Assembly: GCF_900105195.1 (NCBI RefSeq)
Contig: NZ_FNRX01000002.1
Coordinates: forward strand, 4,402,001 to 4,466,000
Direction of reading: 5' to 3'
Source of the DNA: Rhodococcus pyridinivorans
GTDB taxonomy: Bacteria; Actinomycetota; Actinomycetes; Mycobacteriales; Mycobacteriaceae
Length of the DNA: 64,000 nucleotides
Below the pieces are notes generated by a model. The model did no database searches and had not been told where the DNA came from. It saw only the letters and a program-made list of their open reading frames with translations. The position numbers and the translations under genes are program-made. Positions 7,324-15,169 of this stretch are shown in pieces (the first letter of the stretch is position 1; every line of letters starts with the position of its first letter).

Positions 7324-9261
7324 CTACGACCGCCGACGGGCCCGCACGTAGTCGGCGACGACCGCCGCCCCGAGACCGTCGACATCGGGCGCGACCACTC
7401 GTCCCCCGACGCGACGCGCCAGCACGTCGACGACCCGCGCGAGCCCCGGATCGCTGCCGAGCCGGAAGATCGTGACCTGGGCGCCGAGCCGCGCGATGTG
7501 GTCGAGTTCGCGCACCGTCAGCCCCAGAGTGCGTGCGCTCGGCGGGTAGTCGAAGGCCGCGAAGCCGTCCGGTTCGAGGTGAGCGGTGGGTTCACCATCG
7601 GTGACGACGAAGACCACCGGCTGCGCGTTGGGATGTCGACGCAGGTGACGACCCGCGAGCATCAGGGCGTGGTGCAGATTGGTGCCCTGCTCGTAGACGC
7701 CGTCGAGCCCGGCGAGTTCGGGCGCCGACACCACACGGGCGTGCCGGCCGAACGCGATGAGCTGCAGCGCATCCCCGCGGAAGCGCGTGGACACGAGATG
7801 GTTGAGCGCGAGGGCCGTGCGTTTCATCGGCACCCAGCGACCGTCCATGACCATCGAGAACGACGTGTCGACGAGCAGCGCGACCGCCGCCTGCGTCCGC
7901 TGCTCGGTCTCGATCACCTCGACGTCCTGCACCGACATCCGCACCGGCAGACCGGGACTGCGCAGGGTCGCGTTGGTGAGGGTCCGTACGACGTCCCACG
8001 GTTCGGTGTCGCCGAACTCCCATGCCTTCGACGCGCCGGTCGGTTCGCCGAGCACACCCGCCCGCCGCGACTCGCGTTGCCCGGTGCGCGACGAGATGCG
8101 GTTGACGACGTCGCGCAGCGCCGCTTCGCCGAGCCGGCGCATGGCCTTGGGCGACAGTCGCCACTGCCCGTCGGCACCGCGGTCGAAGAAGCCCTGTCGC
8201 TGCAGTTCTTTCTCGAGTTCGGCGAGGGTGCGTGCATCGGCCGCGGCCTCGGGTCCGAGATGACGGGCGAGCGCGTCGAGGTCGATGTCGTCGAGGGACG
8301 CCCCGGCGTACTGCTGCGACAGCTGCTCGGCGAGCTGGTCGAGTTCGGACAACTCCTGCAGCGCCGAGGTGGCCTCGCCGAGACCCATGCCCTGTTCGCC
8401 GCGCACCTGCTCGGAGCCGGTCCAGTCCTCGCCGGGACGCGCGGCCCGCAGGTGGCCGTCGAGACGGTCGAGCTGGCTCATCAGATCCGGGGATCCGAAC
8501 GCCTGCTGTGCGAGAGCGTCGAGTTCGTCGCGCTGCTCGGGGGTGAGGGAGTTGCGCAGCCGCTGCGCCGCCGCGGCCCGCTGTGCGAGGGAGTCGAGCA
8601 GTTCCTCGACGTTCTGCGGGTTCTCCGGGAAGAACTCGCCGTGCTGGGCCATGAACTGCTCGAAGTCCTCCTCGGTGTCCTCACCGCGGGAGTGCTTGTC
8701 GAGCAGGTGGTTGAGGTCCTCGAGCATCTCCGAGATGCGTTGCCGGTCCTCGTCGGTGGCCCCCTCGAGCGCCTGCTTCATCCCGGAGAAGCGCTGGTCG
8801 AGCATCTCCCGGCCGAGCAGGTCGCGGATCTTCTCGTAATCCTGTCGGGCCTGCGCGCTGCGCCAGTCGTAGTCGGCGAGTTCCTGCACGGCCTGCGCCG
8901 TCGACGGCGGCAGTTCCTCGATCCGCATCTCGGCGAACCGCGCGTCGTCGTCGAGGGCCCTGGCCAGTTCTTTGCGTTCCTCGAGCACGGCGCGATCGAG
9001 AAGCTCGCGCACCTCCTGGAGGGTGCCGTCGAGGTTGGTGCGGTCGAGCAGCTGCCGTCGACGCCGATTCGCCTGCGCGGCAAGCTTGTCGAGGCCACGC
9101 ATACCGTCGTGACCGCGGCGCAGCAACTCCCGCAGGGCGCGCTTGGGTGAGGCGCCGGCCATGACGTCGTCGCCGATCGCGGCGAGCGCGTCGCGCAGGT
9201 CCACCGGTGGGGCGAGCGGATCGCCCCCGGTATACGGACCGTAGCGGGCGGACCTGCTCAT
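7324..9261 (-). CDS. VWA-domain protein, partner of the MoxR ATPase
   Basis: A 645-residue cytosolic protein. The C-terminal 186 residues form a von Willebrand A domain with an intact MIDAS motif DTSFS (Asp near 465), Thr in EQGTNLHHAL, and VVTDGEPT. The N-terminal two thirds is highly charged and helical, rich in Glu, Gln and Leu. It corresponds to mycobacterial Rv0959. Its start overlaps the stop of the AAA+ ATPase gene by four bases (ATGA), so the two are co-translated; MoxR-VWA pairs act as metal-insertion or remodelling chaperones. The client here is unknown. Confidence 0.88.
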   Translation of the reverse strand: MSRSARYGPYTGGDPLAPPVDLRDALAAIGDDVMAGASPKRALRELLRRGHDGMRGLDKLAAQANRRRRQLLDRTNLDGTLQEVRELLDRAVLEERKELARALDDDARFAEMRIEELPPSTAQAVQELADYDWRSAQARQDYEKIRDLLGREMLDQRFSGMKQALEGATDEDRQRISEMLEDLNHLLDKHSRGEDTEEDFEQFMAQHGEFFPENPQNVEELLDSLAQRAAAAQRLRNSLTPEQRDELDALAQQAFGSPDLMSQLDRLDGHLRAARPGEDWTGSEQVRGEQGMGLGEATSALQELSELDQLAEQLSQQYAGASLDDIDLDALARHLGPEAAADARTLAELEKELQRQGFFDRGADGQWRLSPKAMRRLGEAALRDVVNRISSRTGQRESRRAGVLGEPTGASKAWEFGDTEPWDVVRTLTNATLRSPGLPVRMSVQDVEVIETEQRTQAAVALLVDTSFSMVMDGRWVPMKRTALALNHLVSTRFRGDALQLIAFGRHARVVSAPELAGLDGVYEQGTNLHHALMLAGRHLRRHPNAQPVVFVVTDGEPTAHLEPDGFAAFDYPPSARTLGLTVRELDHIARLGAQVTIFRLGSDPGLARVVDVLARRVGGRVVAPDVDGLGAAVVADYVRARRRS

Positions 9262-10646
9262 CGGGAGTACACCGCCGAGCCGTCGTCGCCGGTGTCCTTG
9301 GCGATGCGCCGTGCCAGATACAGACCTTCGAGGGCGAGTTCCACTGCCGCAGCGCGACTTCCGGTGTCGGTGGCACCGAGCCGTTCGGCGACGGCATCGA
9401 GCACAGGCAGTTCGGGGAGTTCGTCGAGCAGCACCTTCGCGGTGATCCGCTCACCGGTGACCACCGGCTCGCCCTGCTCGACGGCGGAGACGAGCGGCCC
9501 GAGATCGACGCCCGCGAGTCGCGAGCGGGCCGTTTCGGCCGTCGCGCGCCGGAGGAGATGATCGAGGATCTCGAATTCCCTTCCCTCCTCGCCGGATTCG
9601 AACTCGACCTTGCCTCGGAGCACCTCCACGACGGTGCCGAGATCGACGGGACGCGCGACCGGATCGTCCTCGCCGAGGACCGCACCGCGATGCAGGGCCG
9701 CGGCCGAGACGGTCTCGGCGCCGGCGACGGCGAACCGTGCAGAGACACCCGAACGCTGGTCGACGGACGTCGATTCGCGCAGCAGCCGGGTGAACCGTGC
9801 CAGGATCTCGAGCAGATAGTCGGGGACGCGGGCCTGCAGATGCGCCTCCTGCTCGATGACGGCGATCTCGTCCTCGAGTCGCGTCGGGTAGTGCGTGCGG
9901 ATCTCCGCTCCGAAGCGGTCCTTGAGCGGAGTGATGATGCGGCCGCGATTCGTGTAGTCCTCGGGGTTCGCACTCGCCACGAGCAACACGTCGAGGGGCA
10001 GGCGCAACGTGTAACCGCGCACCTGGATGTCGCGTTCCTCCATGACGTTGAGCAGCGACACCTGGATGCGTTCGGCCAGGTCGGGCAGTTCGTTGACGGC
10101 GACGATGCCGCGGTGCGCGCGGGGCACGAGACCGAAGTGGATCGTCTCCGGATCACCGAGGCTGCGGCCCTCGGCGACCTTCACGGGGTCGACGTCGCCG
10201 ACGAGGTCGGCGACCGAAGTGTCGGGCGTCGCGAGCTTCTCGGCGTACCGCTCGCTGCGGTGCCGCCACGCGACGGGCAGGTCGTCGCCGAGTTCGGCGG
10301 CCCGGCGGATCGACGCCGGGGTGATGGGCTCGTAAGGATGCTCGCCGAGCTCCGAACCGGCGATGACCGGGGTCCATTCGTCGAGCAGCAGCGGCAGGGT
10401 ACGTAGCAGGCGGGTCTTGCCCTGACCGCGTTCGCCGAGCAGGACCACGTCGTGACCGGCGATGAGGGCGCGTTCGAGCTGCGGGACGACGGTGTCCTCG
10501 AAACCGAGGATGCCGGGCCACGGATCGGTACCGTCGCGCAGCGCAGCGAGCAGGTTGTGCCGGATCTCGTCCTTGACGGACCGTTGCACGTGGCCGGAGG
10601 CGCGGAGCTCGCCGACCGTGGAGGGGCGCGGTGTGGGTGACGTCAC
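9258..10646 (-). CDS. MoxR/magnesium-chelatase-like AAA+ ATPase
   Basis: AAA+ ATPase of 462 residues. The Walker A motif GERGQGKT is at about 71-78, the Walker B-like GIVAVNELPDL at about 180-190, and sensor-type segments follow in LLVASANPEDYTNRGRIITPLKDRFG. It resembles mycobacterial Rv0958 and ChlI-type subunits. I start at GTG 10646 (MTSPTPRPSTVGELRASGH), the family-like N-terminus; the frame is open further upstream. Together with the VWA gene it forms a two-gene unit, probably an ATP-driven chaperone. There are no chelatase pathway genes nearby, so a role in chlorophyll-type chemistry is not implied. Confidence 0.88.
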   Translation of the reverse strand: MTSPTPRPSTVGELRASGHVQRSVKDEIRHNLLAALRDGTDPWPGILGFEDTVVPQLERALIAGHDVVLLGERGQGKTRLLRTLPLLLDEWTPVIAGSELGEHPYEPITPASIRRAAELGDDLPVAWRHRSERYAEKLATPDTSVADLVGDVDPVKVAEGRSLGDPETIHFGLVPRAHRGIVAVNELPDLAERIQVSLLNVMEERDIQVRGYTLRLPLDVLLVASANPEDYTNRGRIITPLKDRFGAEIRTHYPTRLEDEIAVIEQEAHLQARVPDYLLEILARFTRLLRESTSVDQRSGVSARFAVAGAETVSAAALHRGAVLGEDDPVARPVDLGTVVEVLRGKVEFESGEEGREFEILDHLLRRATAETARSRLAGVDLGPLVSAVEQGEPVVTGERITAKVLLDELPELPVLDAVAERLGATDTGSRAAAVELALEGLYLARRIAKDTGDDGSAVYSR

Positions 10647-10718
10647 CTCACCCAAGGTACGACCGAACCGCCGTTTCGGCATCCGCGATCCCGCGACCGG
10701 TCCGCCTACACTCGCCGC

Positions 10719-11348
10719 ATGGACACCTGGATCCTGGCGGCCCTGCTCGGGCTGGGGCTCGCGGCCGCCACCGGGCTGCGCACCTTCCTGCCGCTGCTGC
10801 TCCTGTCGGCCGCGGTCCACTTCGAACTCTTCGGGGTCGTCCTCAACGAATCGATGCAGTGGCTCGGGTCCACCTCGGCGCTCGTCGCCCTGACGATCGC
10901 CACCGCCGTGGAGGTCGTCGCCGACCTCGTGCCGCTCGTGGACAACGCACTGTCCGCCCTCGGCACGGTGACCCGGCCGGTCGCGGGTGCGCTTGCGGCG
11001 TGGGCGGCCTTCGCGAGTCTCGATCCCGCGATGGCGGCACTCGCGGGCATCGTCATCGGCGCCCCGACCGCCCTGGCGGTGAGCACGGCGCAGACGGGCA
11101 CGCGGGTCGCGAGTACCGCGACCACCGCCGGTTTCGGCAACCCGGTGCTGTCGATCGTCGAGAGCGTCGCCTCGTTCGTCACGTCGCTGATCGCGCTGCT
11201 CGCTCCCCTGCTCGTCGTCCCGCTGCTGGCGCTGTTCGGATGGCTCGGCGTACGGGGCTACCGTCGGGTACGCCGGGCCCGTTCGTCACGCACGAAACCG
11301 ACGCCACACCGCGGCGCCCTCGACACGGGCCGGTCCGGCGACTTCTGA
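10719..11348 (+). CDS. DUF4126-type membrane protein
   Basis: A 209-residue membrane protein with five or six hydrophobic helices. It contains the family pattern GLGLAAATGLRTFLPLLLLS at the N-terminus and DLVPLVDNALSALGTVTRPVAG in the middle, typical of DUF4126. The function is unknown. It is divergent from the MoxR ATPase gene (72 bases between starts) and followed within 13 bases by a hydrolase gene on the same strand, so the two probably form an operon. Confidence 0.8.
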   Translation: MDTWILAALLGLGLAAATGLRTFLPLLLLSAAVHFELFGVVLNESMQWLGSTSALVALTIATAVEVVADLVPLVDNALSALGTVTRPVAGALAAWAAFASLDPAMAALAGIVIGAPTALAVSTAQTGTRVASTATTAGFGNPVLSIVESVASFVTSLIALLAPLLVVPLLALFGWLGVRGYRRVRRARSSRTKPTPHRGALDTGRSGDF

Positions 11349-11360
11349 TAGACACATGAC

Positions 11361-12326
11361 ATGTCGGACACCGAGATCACCTTTTCCAGCGGCGACGTGA
11401 CCCTGCACGGCAGCCTGCGGGTACCCGTCTCCATGAGGGGTCCGGTGCCCGCCGTGCTGCTGCTCGCCGGCAGCGGTCCCACCGACCGCAACGGCGACAG
11501 CGCACTGCTCCCCGGATCGATCGGCACCCTGCGGCATCTCGCCGACGTGCTCGAACGCAAGGGATTCGCGAGTCTGCGCTACGACAAGCTCGGCAGCGGT
11601 GTGACCGCGCTCGGCCCGTACAGCGTCGAGGACGTCGCCGATCTCGGTTTCTCGACATTCATCGACAGCGCCGCCGATGCGCTCGCCTTCCTCGGTTCGC
11701 AGCGCGGGGTCGACCCGGAGCGGCTCTACGTCGTCGGGCACAGCGAGGGCGCGCTGATCGCGCTGTCGCTCGCCCAGGACAACAACTCGATCGCCGGACT
11801 CGGACTGCTCGAACCGCTCGCCGTGCGCCTGCTCGACCTGCTGACCGCCCAGATCGACGCACAGCTCGACGCCGTCGTCGCCGCGGGACAACTTCCCGTC
11901 CAGATCGCCGATGAACTGCGGGTCGCGCTCACCGGCGCGGTCGAGTCGCTCCGCGCCGACGGCACCCTCAGCGACACTCTCCCCGAGCCGCTGCGCAACG
12001 CCGGGCTCGTCCCCACCAACGCGAAGGCACTCGCCGAGGAGGACGCGCTCGATCCGCGGATGCTCGCCGCACAGGTCGCCGGCGACCTGCCGGTGCTCAC
12101 CGCGGTCTCGTCCAAGGACATCCAGGTGCGGGTCGAGGACGTCGACGCGCTCGACGCGGCACTCGTCCACACCCGTCTGACGTCGCTGCGCATGACGCGC
12201 ACCAACCACGTACTCAAGGACATCGGCGACCAGCAGTCGACGGGCGCCGACTACGTCGCCGACCTGCCCTTCTCCGACGAGTTCACGTCCGGTTTCGAGG
12301 CGTGGCTCGACAAGCTGAGGGGCTGA
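11361..12326 (+). CDS. Alpha/beta-hydrolase family protein
   Basis: A 321-residue serine hydrolase of the S9/dienelactone hydrolase-like type. The N-terminal strand AVLLLAGSGPTDRNGDS supplies the oxyanion region, RYDKLGSG follows, and the nucleophile elbow GHSEG has its Ser near 128. The catalytic His is probably in TRTNHVLKD near the C-terminus. No signal peptide is seen. The substrate is unknown; proteins of this type are often carboxylesterases or peptidases. It follows the DUF4126 gene. Confidence 0.82.
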   Translation: MSDTEITFSSGDVTLHGSLRVPVSMRGPVPAVLLLAGSGPTDRNGDSALLPGSIGTLRHLADVLERKGFASLRYDKLGSGVTALGPYSVEDVADLGFSTFIDSAADALAFLGSQRGVDPERLYVVGHSEGALIALSLAQDNNSIAGLGLLEPLAVRLLDLLTAQIDAQLDAVVAAGQLPVQIADELRVALTGAVESLRADGTLSDTLPEPLRNAGLVPTNAKALAEEDALDPRMLAAQVAGDLPVLTAVSSKDIQVRVEDVDALDAALVHTRLTSLRMTRTNHVLKDIGDQQSTGADYVADLPFSDEFTSGFEAWLDKLRG

Positions 12327-12402
12327 TCGGCCCACCCCCACGCACGGACGACGCGGAAATAACAAATGTCCATTCCGCGTTGTTCGTGTATGGTCATCCG
12401 TT

Positions 12403-12414
12403 AACCAACTGGTT
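12403..12414 (+). promoter_or_regulatory. Possible promoter/operator ahead of the Phe leader
   Basis: The inverted repeat AACCA-AC-TGGTT lies about 20 bases before the leader ORF. A weak promoter could be formed by TTGTTC (12380-12385), 16 bases, then TAACCA, which overlaps the repeat. This is only suggestive. The whole gap 12327-12635 holds this element, the leader peptide, the attenuator hairpins and the ribosome-binding site of the 80-residue protein. Confidence 0.3.
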
Positions 12415-12436
12415 CACATGAGAAAGGTACGGTCCG

Positions 12437-12526
12437 ATGCGATACAAGCACATGTACGTAGCCGGTTGTTCCGTACCGTTTTCTCACTTCTTCTTCCACT
12501 TCGCGGCGGAGCGATCCCGAGAATAG
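12437..12526 (+). CDS. Phenylalanine-rich leader peptide (attenuator)
   Basis: A 29-residue ORF, too short for ordinary gene calling. Residues 15-22 read FSHFFFHF: five Phe and two His codons in eight. AGAAAGG lies nine bases ahead of its ATG. A second frame from ATG 12418 runs through the terminator and has no such pattern. Phe-rich leaders upstream of terminators are known regulators of aromatic genes (for example pheA and pheST in enterobacteria, and an aroF leader in Corynebacterium as I recall). Ribosome stalling at these codons would leave 12516-12523 free to form an antiterminator. The downstream gene is an orphan small protein, not an aromatic pathway gene. Confidence 0.7.
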   Translation: MRYKHMYVAGCSVPFSHFFFHFAAERSRE

Positions 12527-12552
12527 AAGTCACACGACGACTCGTTCTCGGG
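12516..12552 (+). promoter_or_regulatory. Candidate antiterminator hairpin
   Basis: CCCGAGAA (12516-12523), just before the leader stop codon, pairs perfectly with TTCTCGGG (12545-12552). The last three bases of the second arm belong to the left arm of the terminator, so the two hairpins compete. A ribosome at the leader stop (12524-12526) would cover the first arm and let the terminator form. Confidence 0.6.
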
Positions 12553-12588
12553 CACTCGGGGCACATACGCCCCGGGTGCCCTTTCTCT
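12550..12588 (+). terminator. Attenuator terminator of the Phe-leader unit
   Basis: GGGCACTCGGGGC (12550-12562) pairs with GCCCCGGGTGCCC (12569-12581), with one wobble pair and a six-base loop, followed by TTTCTCT. It lies between the leader peptide and the 80-residue protein, where an attenuator belongs. Confidence 0.75.
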
Positions 12589-12635
12589 ATCCCCGACCGC
12601 GACCCGTACAAGATCACCTCGACAGGAGAAGCACC

Positions 12636-12878
12636 ATGAAACTGAGAATCGAATCCGGCGGCACCGTGTCGACCGAACTGCCCGAAGACCTCACCGGTCA
12701 CGCCATCACCATCGACCTGAGCCGGGTCGGCGGTACCGAGAGCGGCGCCGCCTCCGCGGATCTCATCCGCGAGCTGCTCGACCGCGGCGCTGCCAAGCTC
12801 GTCATCTCCGAGGGGCGCGGCAAGCGCACCGTCGAACCCACCGCGCACGACAACGGCACCCACGCGCACGCCGCCTGA
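12636..12878 (+). CDS. Small orphan protein (80 residues) under Phe-type attenuator
   Basis: I do not recognise this protein. It has an N-terminal half with alternating charged and hydrophobic residues (KLRIESGGTVSTELPEDL), a middle helix SADLIRELLDRGAAKLVI, and a His-rich tail ending DNGTHAHAA. It has no signal peptide, membrane helix or cysteine. AGGAGA lies seven bases ahead of the ATG at 12636. It is the only gene after the Phe leader and attenuator, and its 3' end forms a terminator hairpin, so it is transcribed as a single-gene unit facing purH. Confidence 0.65.
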   Translation: MKLRIESGGTVSTELPEDLTGHAITIDLSRVGGTESGAASADLIRELLDRGAAKLVISEGRGKRTVEPTAHDNGTHAHAA

Positions 12879-12899
12879 GCGACGATGCGCGTGGGTGCC
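12855..12899. terminator. Terminator overlapping the end of the 80-residue protein gene
   Basis: GGCACCCACGCGCA (12855-12868) and TGCGCGTGGGTGCC (12886-12899) form a perfect 14-bp stem with a 17-base loop. The left arm lies inside the last codons of the small gene. Placed between convergent genes, it can also stop purH transcription. Confidence 0.7.
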
Positions 12900-12917
12900 G
12901 CGCGTGTGTGTTCGTGA

Positions 12918-14480
12918 CTAGTGCGCGAAGTGCCGCGCGCCGGTGAGGTACAGCGTCACGCCGGCCTCGCGAGCGGCCTCGATGACCTCGTTGTCGCGCA
13001 CCGAGCCACCCGGCTGCACGATCGCCTTCACGCCGGCCTCGGTCAGCACCTGTAGACCGTCGGCGAACGGGAAGAAGGCATCCGACGCGGCCACCGACCC
13101 GGCGACACGATCACCCGCACGGGTGACGGCGAGTCGCGCCGAGTCGACGCGGTTGACCTGACCCATGCCGACACCGACGGTCGCGCCGCCCGAGGCCAGC
13201 AGGATCGCGTTGGACTTCACTGCACGGCATGCGCGCCAGGCGAATTCGAGATCGCGCAGCGTGGCCTCGTCGGCTGCCTCGCCGCACGCGAGCTGCCAGT
13301 TGGTGGTGGAGTCGCCGTCCGCGGTGAGCACGTCGCGCTCCTGCAGGAGCAGCCCGCCGGAGATCTGACGGATCTCGACCGGAGCCGACTTCGGCGAATC
13401 GGCGCGCAGGATGCGGATGTTCTTCTTGCGGGAGAGCACGTCGACAGCCCCGTCGGCGTACGACGGGGCGATGATCACCTCGGTGAAGATCTCGGCGACC
13501 TGCTCCGCCATCTCGACGCTCACCTCACGGTTGGCGGCGATGACGCCACCGAAGGCCGAGACCGGATCGCACTCGTGCGCGTTGCGGTGCGCGGTGGCGA
13601 TGTCGTCGGCGATCGCGATGCCACACGGATTGGCGTGCTTGATGATCGCGACGCACGGCTCGCTGTGGTCGTGCGCGGCGCGCCAGGCGGCGTCGGCGTC
13701 CTGGTAGTTGTTGTAGGACATCTCCTTGCCGTGGAACTGCTCGGCCTGCGCGAGCCCCGGCTCACCGGCCTCGTTCACGTACAGGGCCGCGGCCTGGTGC
13801 GGGTTCTCGCCGTAGCGAAGGACATTCGCGCGGGTCCAGGTAGCGCCGGTCCACGCCGGGAACTGCGACTCGTCGCCCTCGGGCGCCGCGTAATCGCTGT
13901 TCATCCAGCTCGCCACCGCGACGTCGTAGGCGGCGGTGTGCTGGAACGCCTGCGCGGCAAGACGCTTTCGCTGCTCGAGGGTGAAACCGCCACCCTCGAC
14001 GGCGGCGAGCACGTCACCGTAGGCGGCCGGGTCGACGACGACCGCGACCGACGGGTGGTTCTTCGCCGCGGCACGCACCATCGACGGGCCACCGATGTCG
14101 ATCTGCTCGACGCACTCGTCGGGGCTCGCACCCGAGGCGACCGTCTGCGTGAACGGGTAGAGGTTCACGACGACGAGTTCGAACGCCTCGATGCCCAGAT
14201 CGGCGATCTGATCGAGGTGGTCCTGCTTGCGGGTGTCGGCGAGGATGCCGGCGTGCACGCGCGGGTGCAGGGTCTTCACCCGGCCCTCGAGGCACTCGGG
14301 GAAGCCGGTCAGTTCCTCGACCTTCGTCACCGGCACGCCTGCGTCGGCGATGGTCTTGGCCGTGGAGCCGGTCGAGACCAGCTCGACACCTGCCGCGTGG
14401 AGCCCTGTCGCCAGCTCCACCAGCCCGCTCTTGTCGTACACGCTGACCAGCGCGCGGCGCACAGTCTTACGTTCGGTCAC
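12918..14480 (-). CDS. purH: Bifunctional AICAR transformylase / IMP cyclohydrolase
   Basis: Catalyses the last two steps of IMP synthesis: formylation of AICAR with 10-formyl-THF, then ring closure. At 520 residues it is full length. The MGS-like IMP cyclohydrolase domain occupies about residues 1-150 ([31 protein letters not shown]); the transformylase domain follows and includes [13 protein letters not shown] and the C-terminal [15 protein letters not shown] and [12 protein letters not shown]. The start is GTG 14480. It overlaps purN by 14 bases, so the two are co-translated, as in mycobacteria. Confidence 0.97.
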   Translation of the reverse strand: MTERKTVRRALVSVYDKSGLVELATGLHAAGVELVSTGSTAKTIADAGVPVTKVEELTGFPECLEGRVKTLHPRVHAGILADTRKQDHLDQIADLGIEAFELVVVNLYPFTQTVASGASPDECVEQIDIGGPSMVRAAAKNHPSVAVVVDPAAYGDVLAAVEGGGFTLEQRKRLAAQAFQHTAAYDVAVASWMNSDYAAPEGDESQFPAWTGATWTRANVLRYGENPHQAAALYVNEAGEPGLAQAEQFHGKEMSYNNYQDADAAWRAAHDHSEPCVAIIKHANPCGIAIADDIATAHRNAHECDPVSAFGGVIAANREVSVEMAEQVAEIFTEVIIAPSYADGAVDVLSRKKNIRILRADSPKSAPVEIRQISGGLLLQERDVLTADGDSTTNWQLACGEAADEATLRDLEFAWRACRAVKSNAILLASGGATVGVGMGQVNRVDSARLAVTRAGDRVAGSVAASDAFFPFADGLQVLTEAGVKAIVQPGGSVRDNEVIEAAREAGVTLYLTGARHFAH

Positions 14481-15114
14481 CGGGGATCACGGCCTTTCGT
14501 CCATCGGAAACAACTCCACGGGTGGCGACGGCGGCGACCATCTCGGCCAGCAGCCGCCGCTCCACAACCTTGATGCGCTCGTGCAGGGTGTCCTCGTCGT
14601 CGTCGTCGAGCACCTGCACGGATTCCTGCGCGAGGATCGGTCCGGTGTCGACTCCCCCGTCGACGAGATGCACCGTCGAACCGGTGACCTTGACGCCGTA
14701 GGCCAGGGCGTCGGCGACGGCGTGCGCGCCGGGGAACGACGGCAGCAGCGCGGGATGAGTGTTGATGATGCGGCCGGCGAACCGTTCCAGGAACGCCGAA
14801 CCCAGGATCTTCATGAAGCCTGCGGACACCACGAGGTCGGGTTCGTGGGCGGCGACCGCGTCGGTCAGCGCGCGGTCCCACGCGGTGCGGTCCTCGAAGT
14901 CGCGCAACGCGACGCGGAACGAGGGGATCCCTTCGTCGGCGGCGTGCCCTTCGGCGGGGCATTCGCGGTCGACACCGACAGCGACGACTGTCGCGGGATA
15001 TCCGTCGGTCCGGGTGGCGTCGAGCAGCGAACGCAAGAGGCTGCCCGTGCCCGAAGCGAGGACGACGAGCCGCGCCGGCGCGGTGGGCGGCAGCTGGTCA
15101 CGCGAGGCAGTCAG
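14467..15114 (-). CDS. purN: Phosphoribosylglycinamide formyltransferase, probable CTG start
   Basis: GAR transformylase of purine synthesis, 215 residues. Landmarks are the N-terminal [27 protein letters not shown], the catalytic motif [20 protein letters not shown] with its Asn-x-His, and [16 protein letters not shown]. No ATG, GTG or TTG occurs in frame near the expected start. CTG at 15114, six bases after CAGGAG, gives exactly the usual length and the N-terminus [14 protein letters not shown], so I take it as the start. The frame stays open far upstream, but that is a shadow of the DUF6350 gene. It overlaps purH. Confidence 0.92.
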   Translation of the reverse strand: MTASRDQLPPTAPARLVVLASGTGSLLRSLLDATRTDGYPATVVAVGVDRECPAEGHAADEGIPSFRVALRDFEDRTAWDRALTDAVAAHEPDLVVSAGFMKILGSAFLERFAGRIINTHPALLPSFPGAHAVADALAYGVKVTGSTVHLVDGGVDTGPILAQESVQVLDDDDEDTLHERIKVVERRLLAEMVAAVATRGVVSDGRKAVIPGDRT

Positions 15115-15169
15115 GGTCCACTCCTGTGAAGTCGAGGTGGGTCGGCCGATCGACCGGCCGTAGGAGAGC

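Noticed and set aside
9258..10646. Magnesium-chelatase activity (chlorophyll or cobalamin pathway)
   Set aside because: The ATPase resembles ChlI but its partner is a lone VWA protein and there are no tetrapyrrole genes nearby; a MoxR-VWA chaperone pair is the better reading.
12418..12639. 73-codon plus-strand frame starting at ATG 12418
   Set aside because: It runs straight through the terminator hairpin and has no family pattern. The frame from ATG 12437 has better ribosome-binding-site spacing and the Phe-rich leader.
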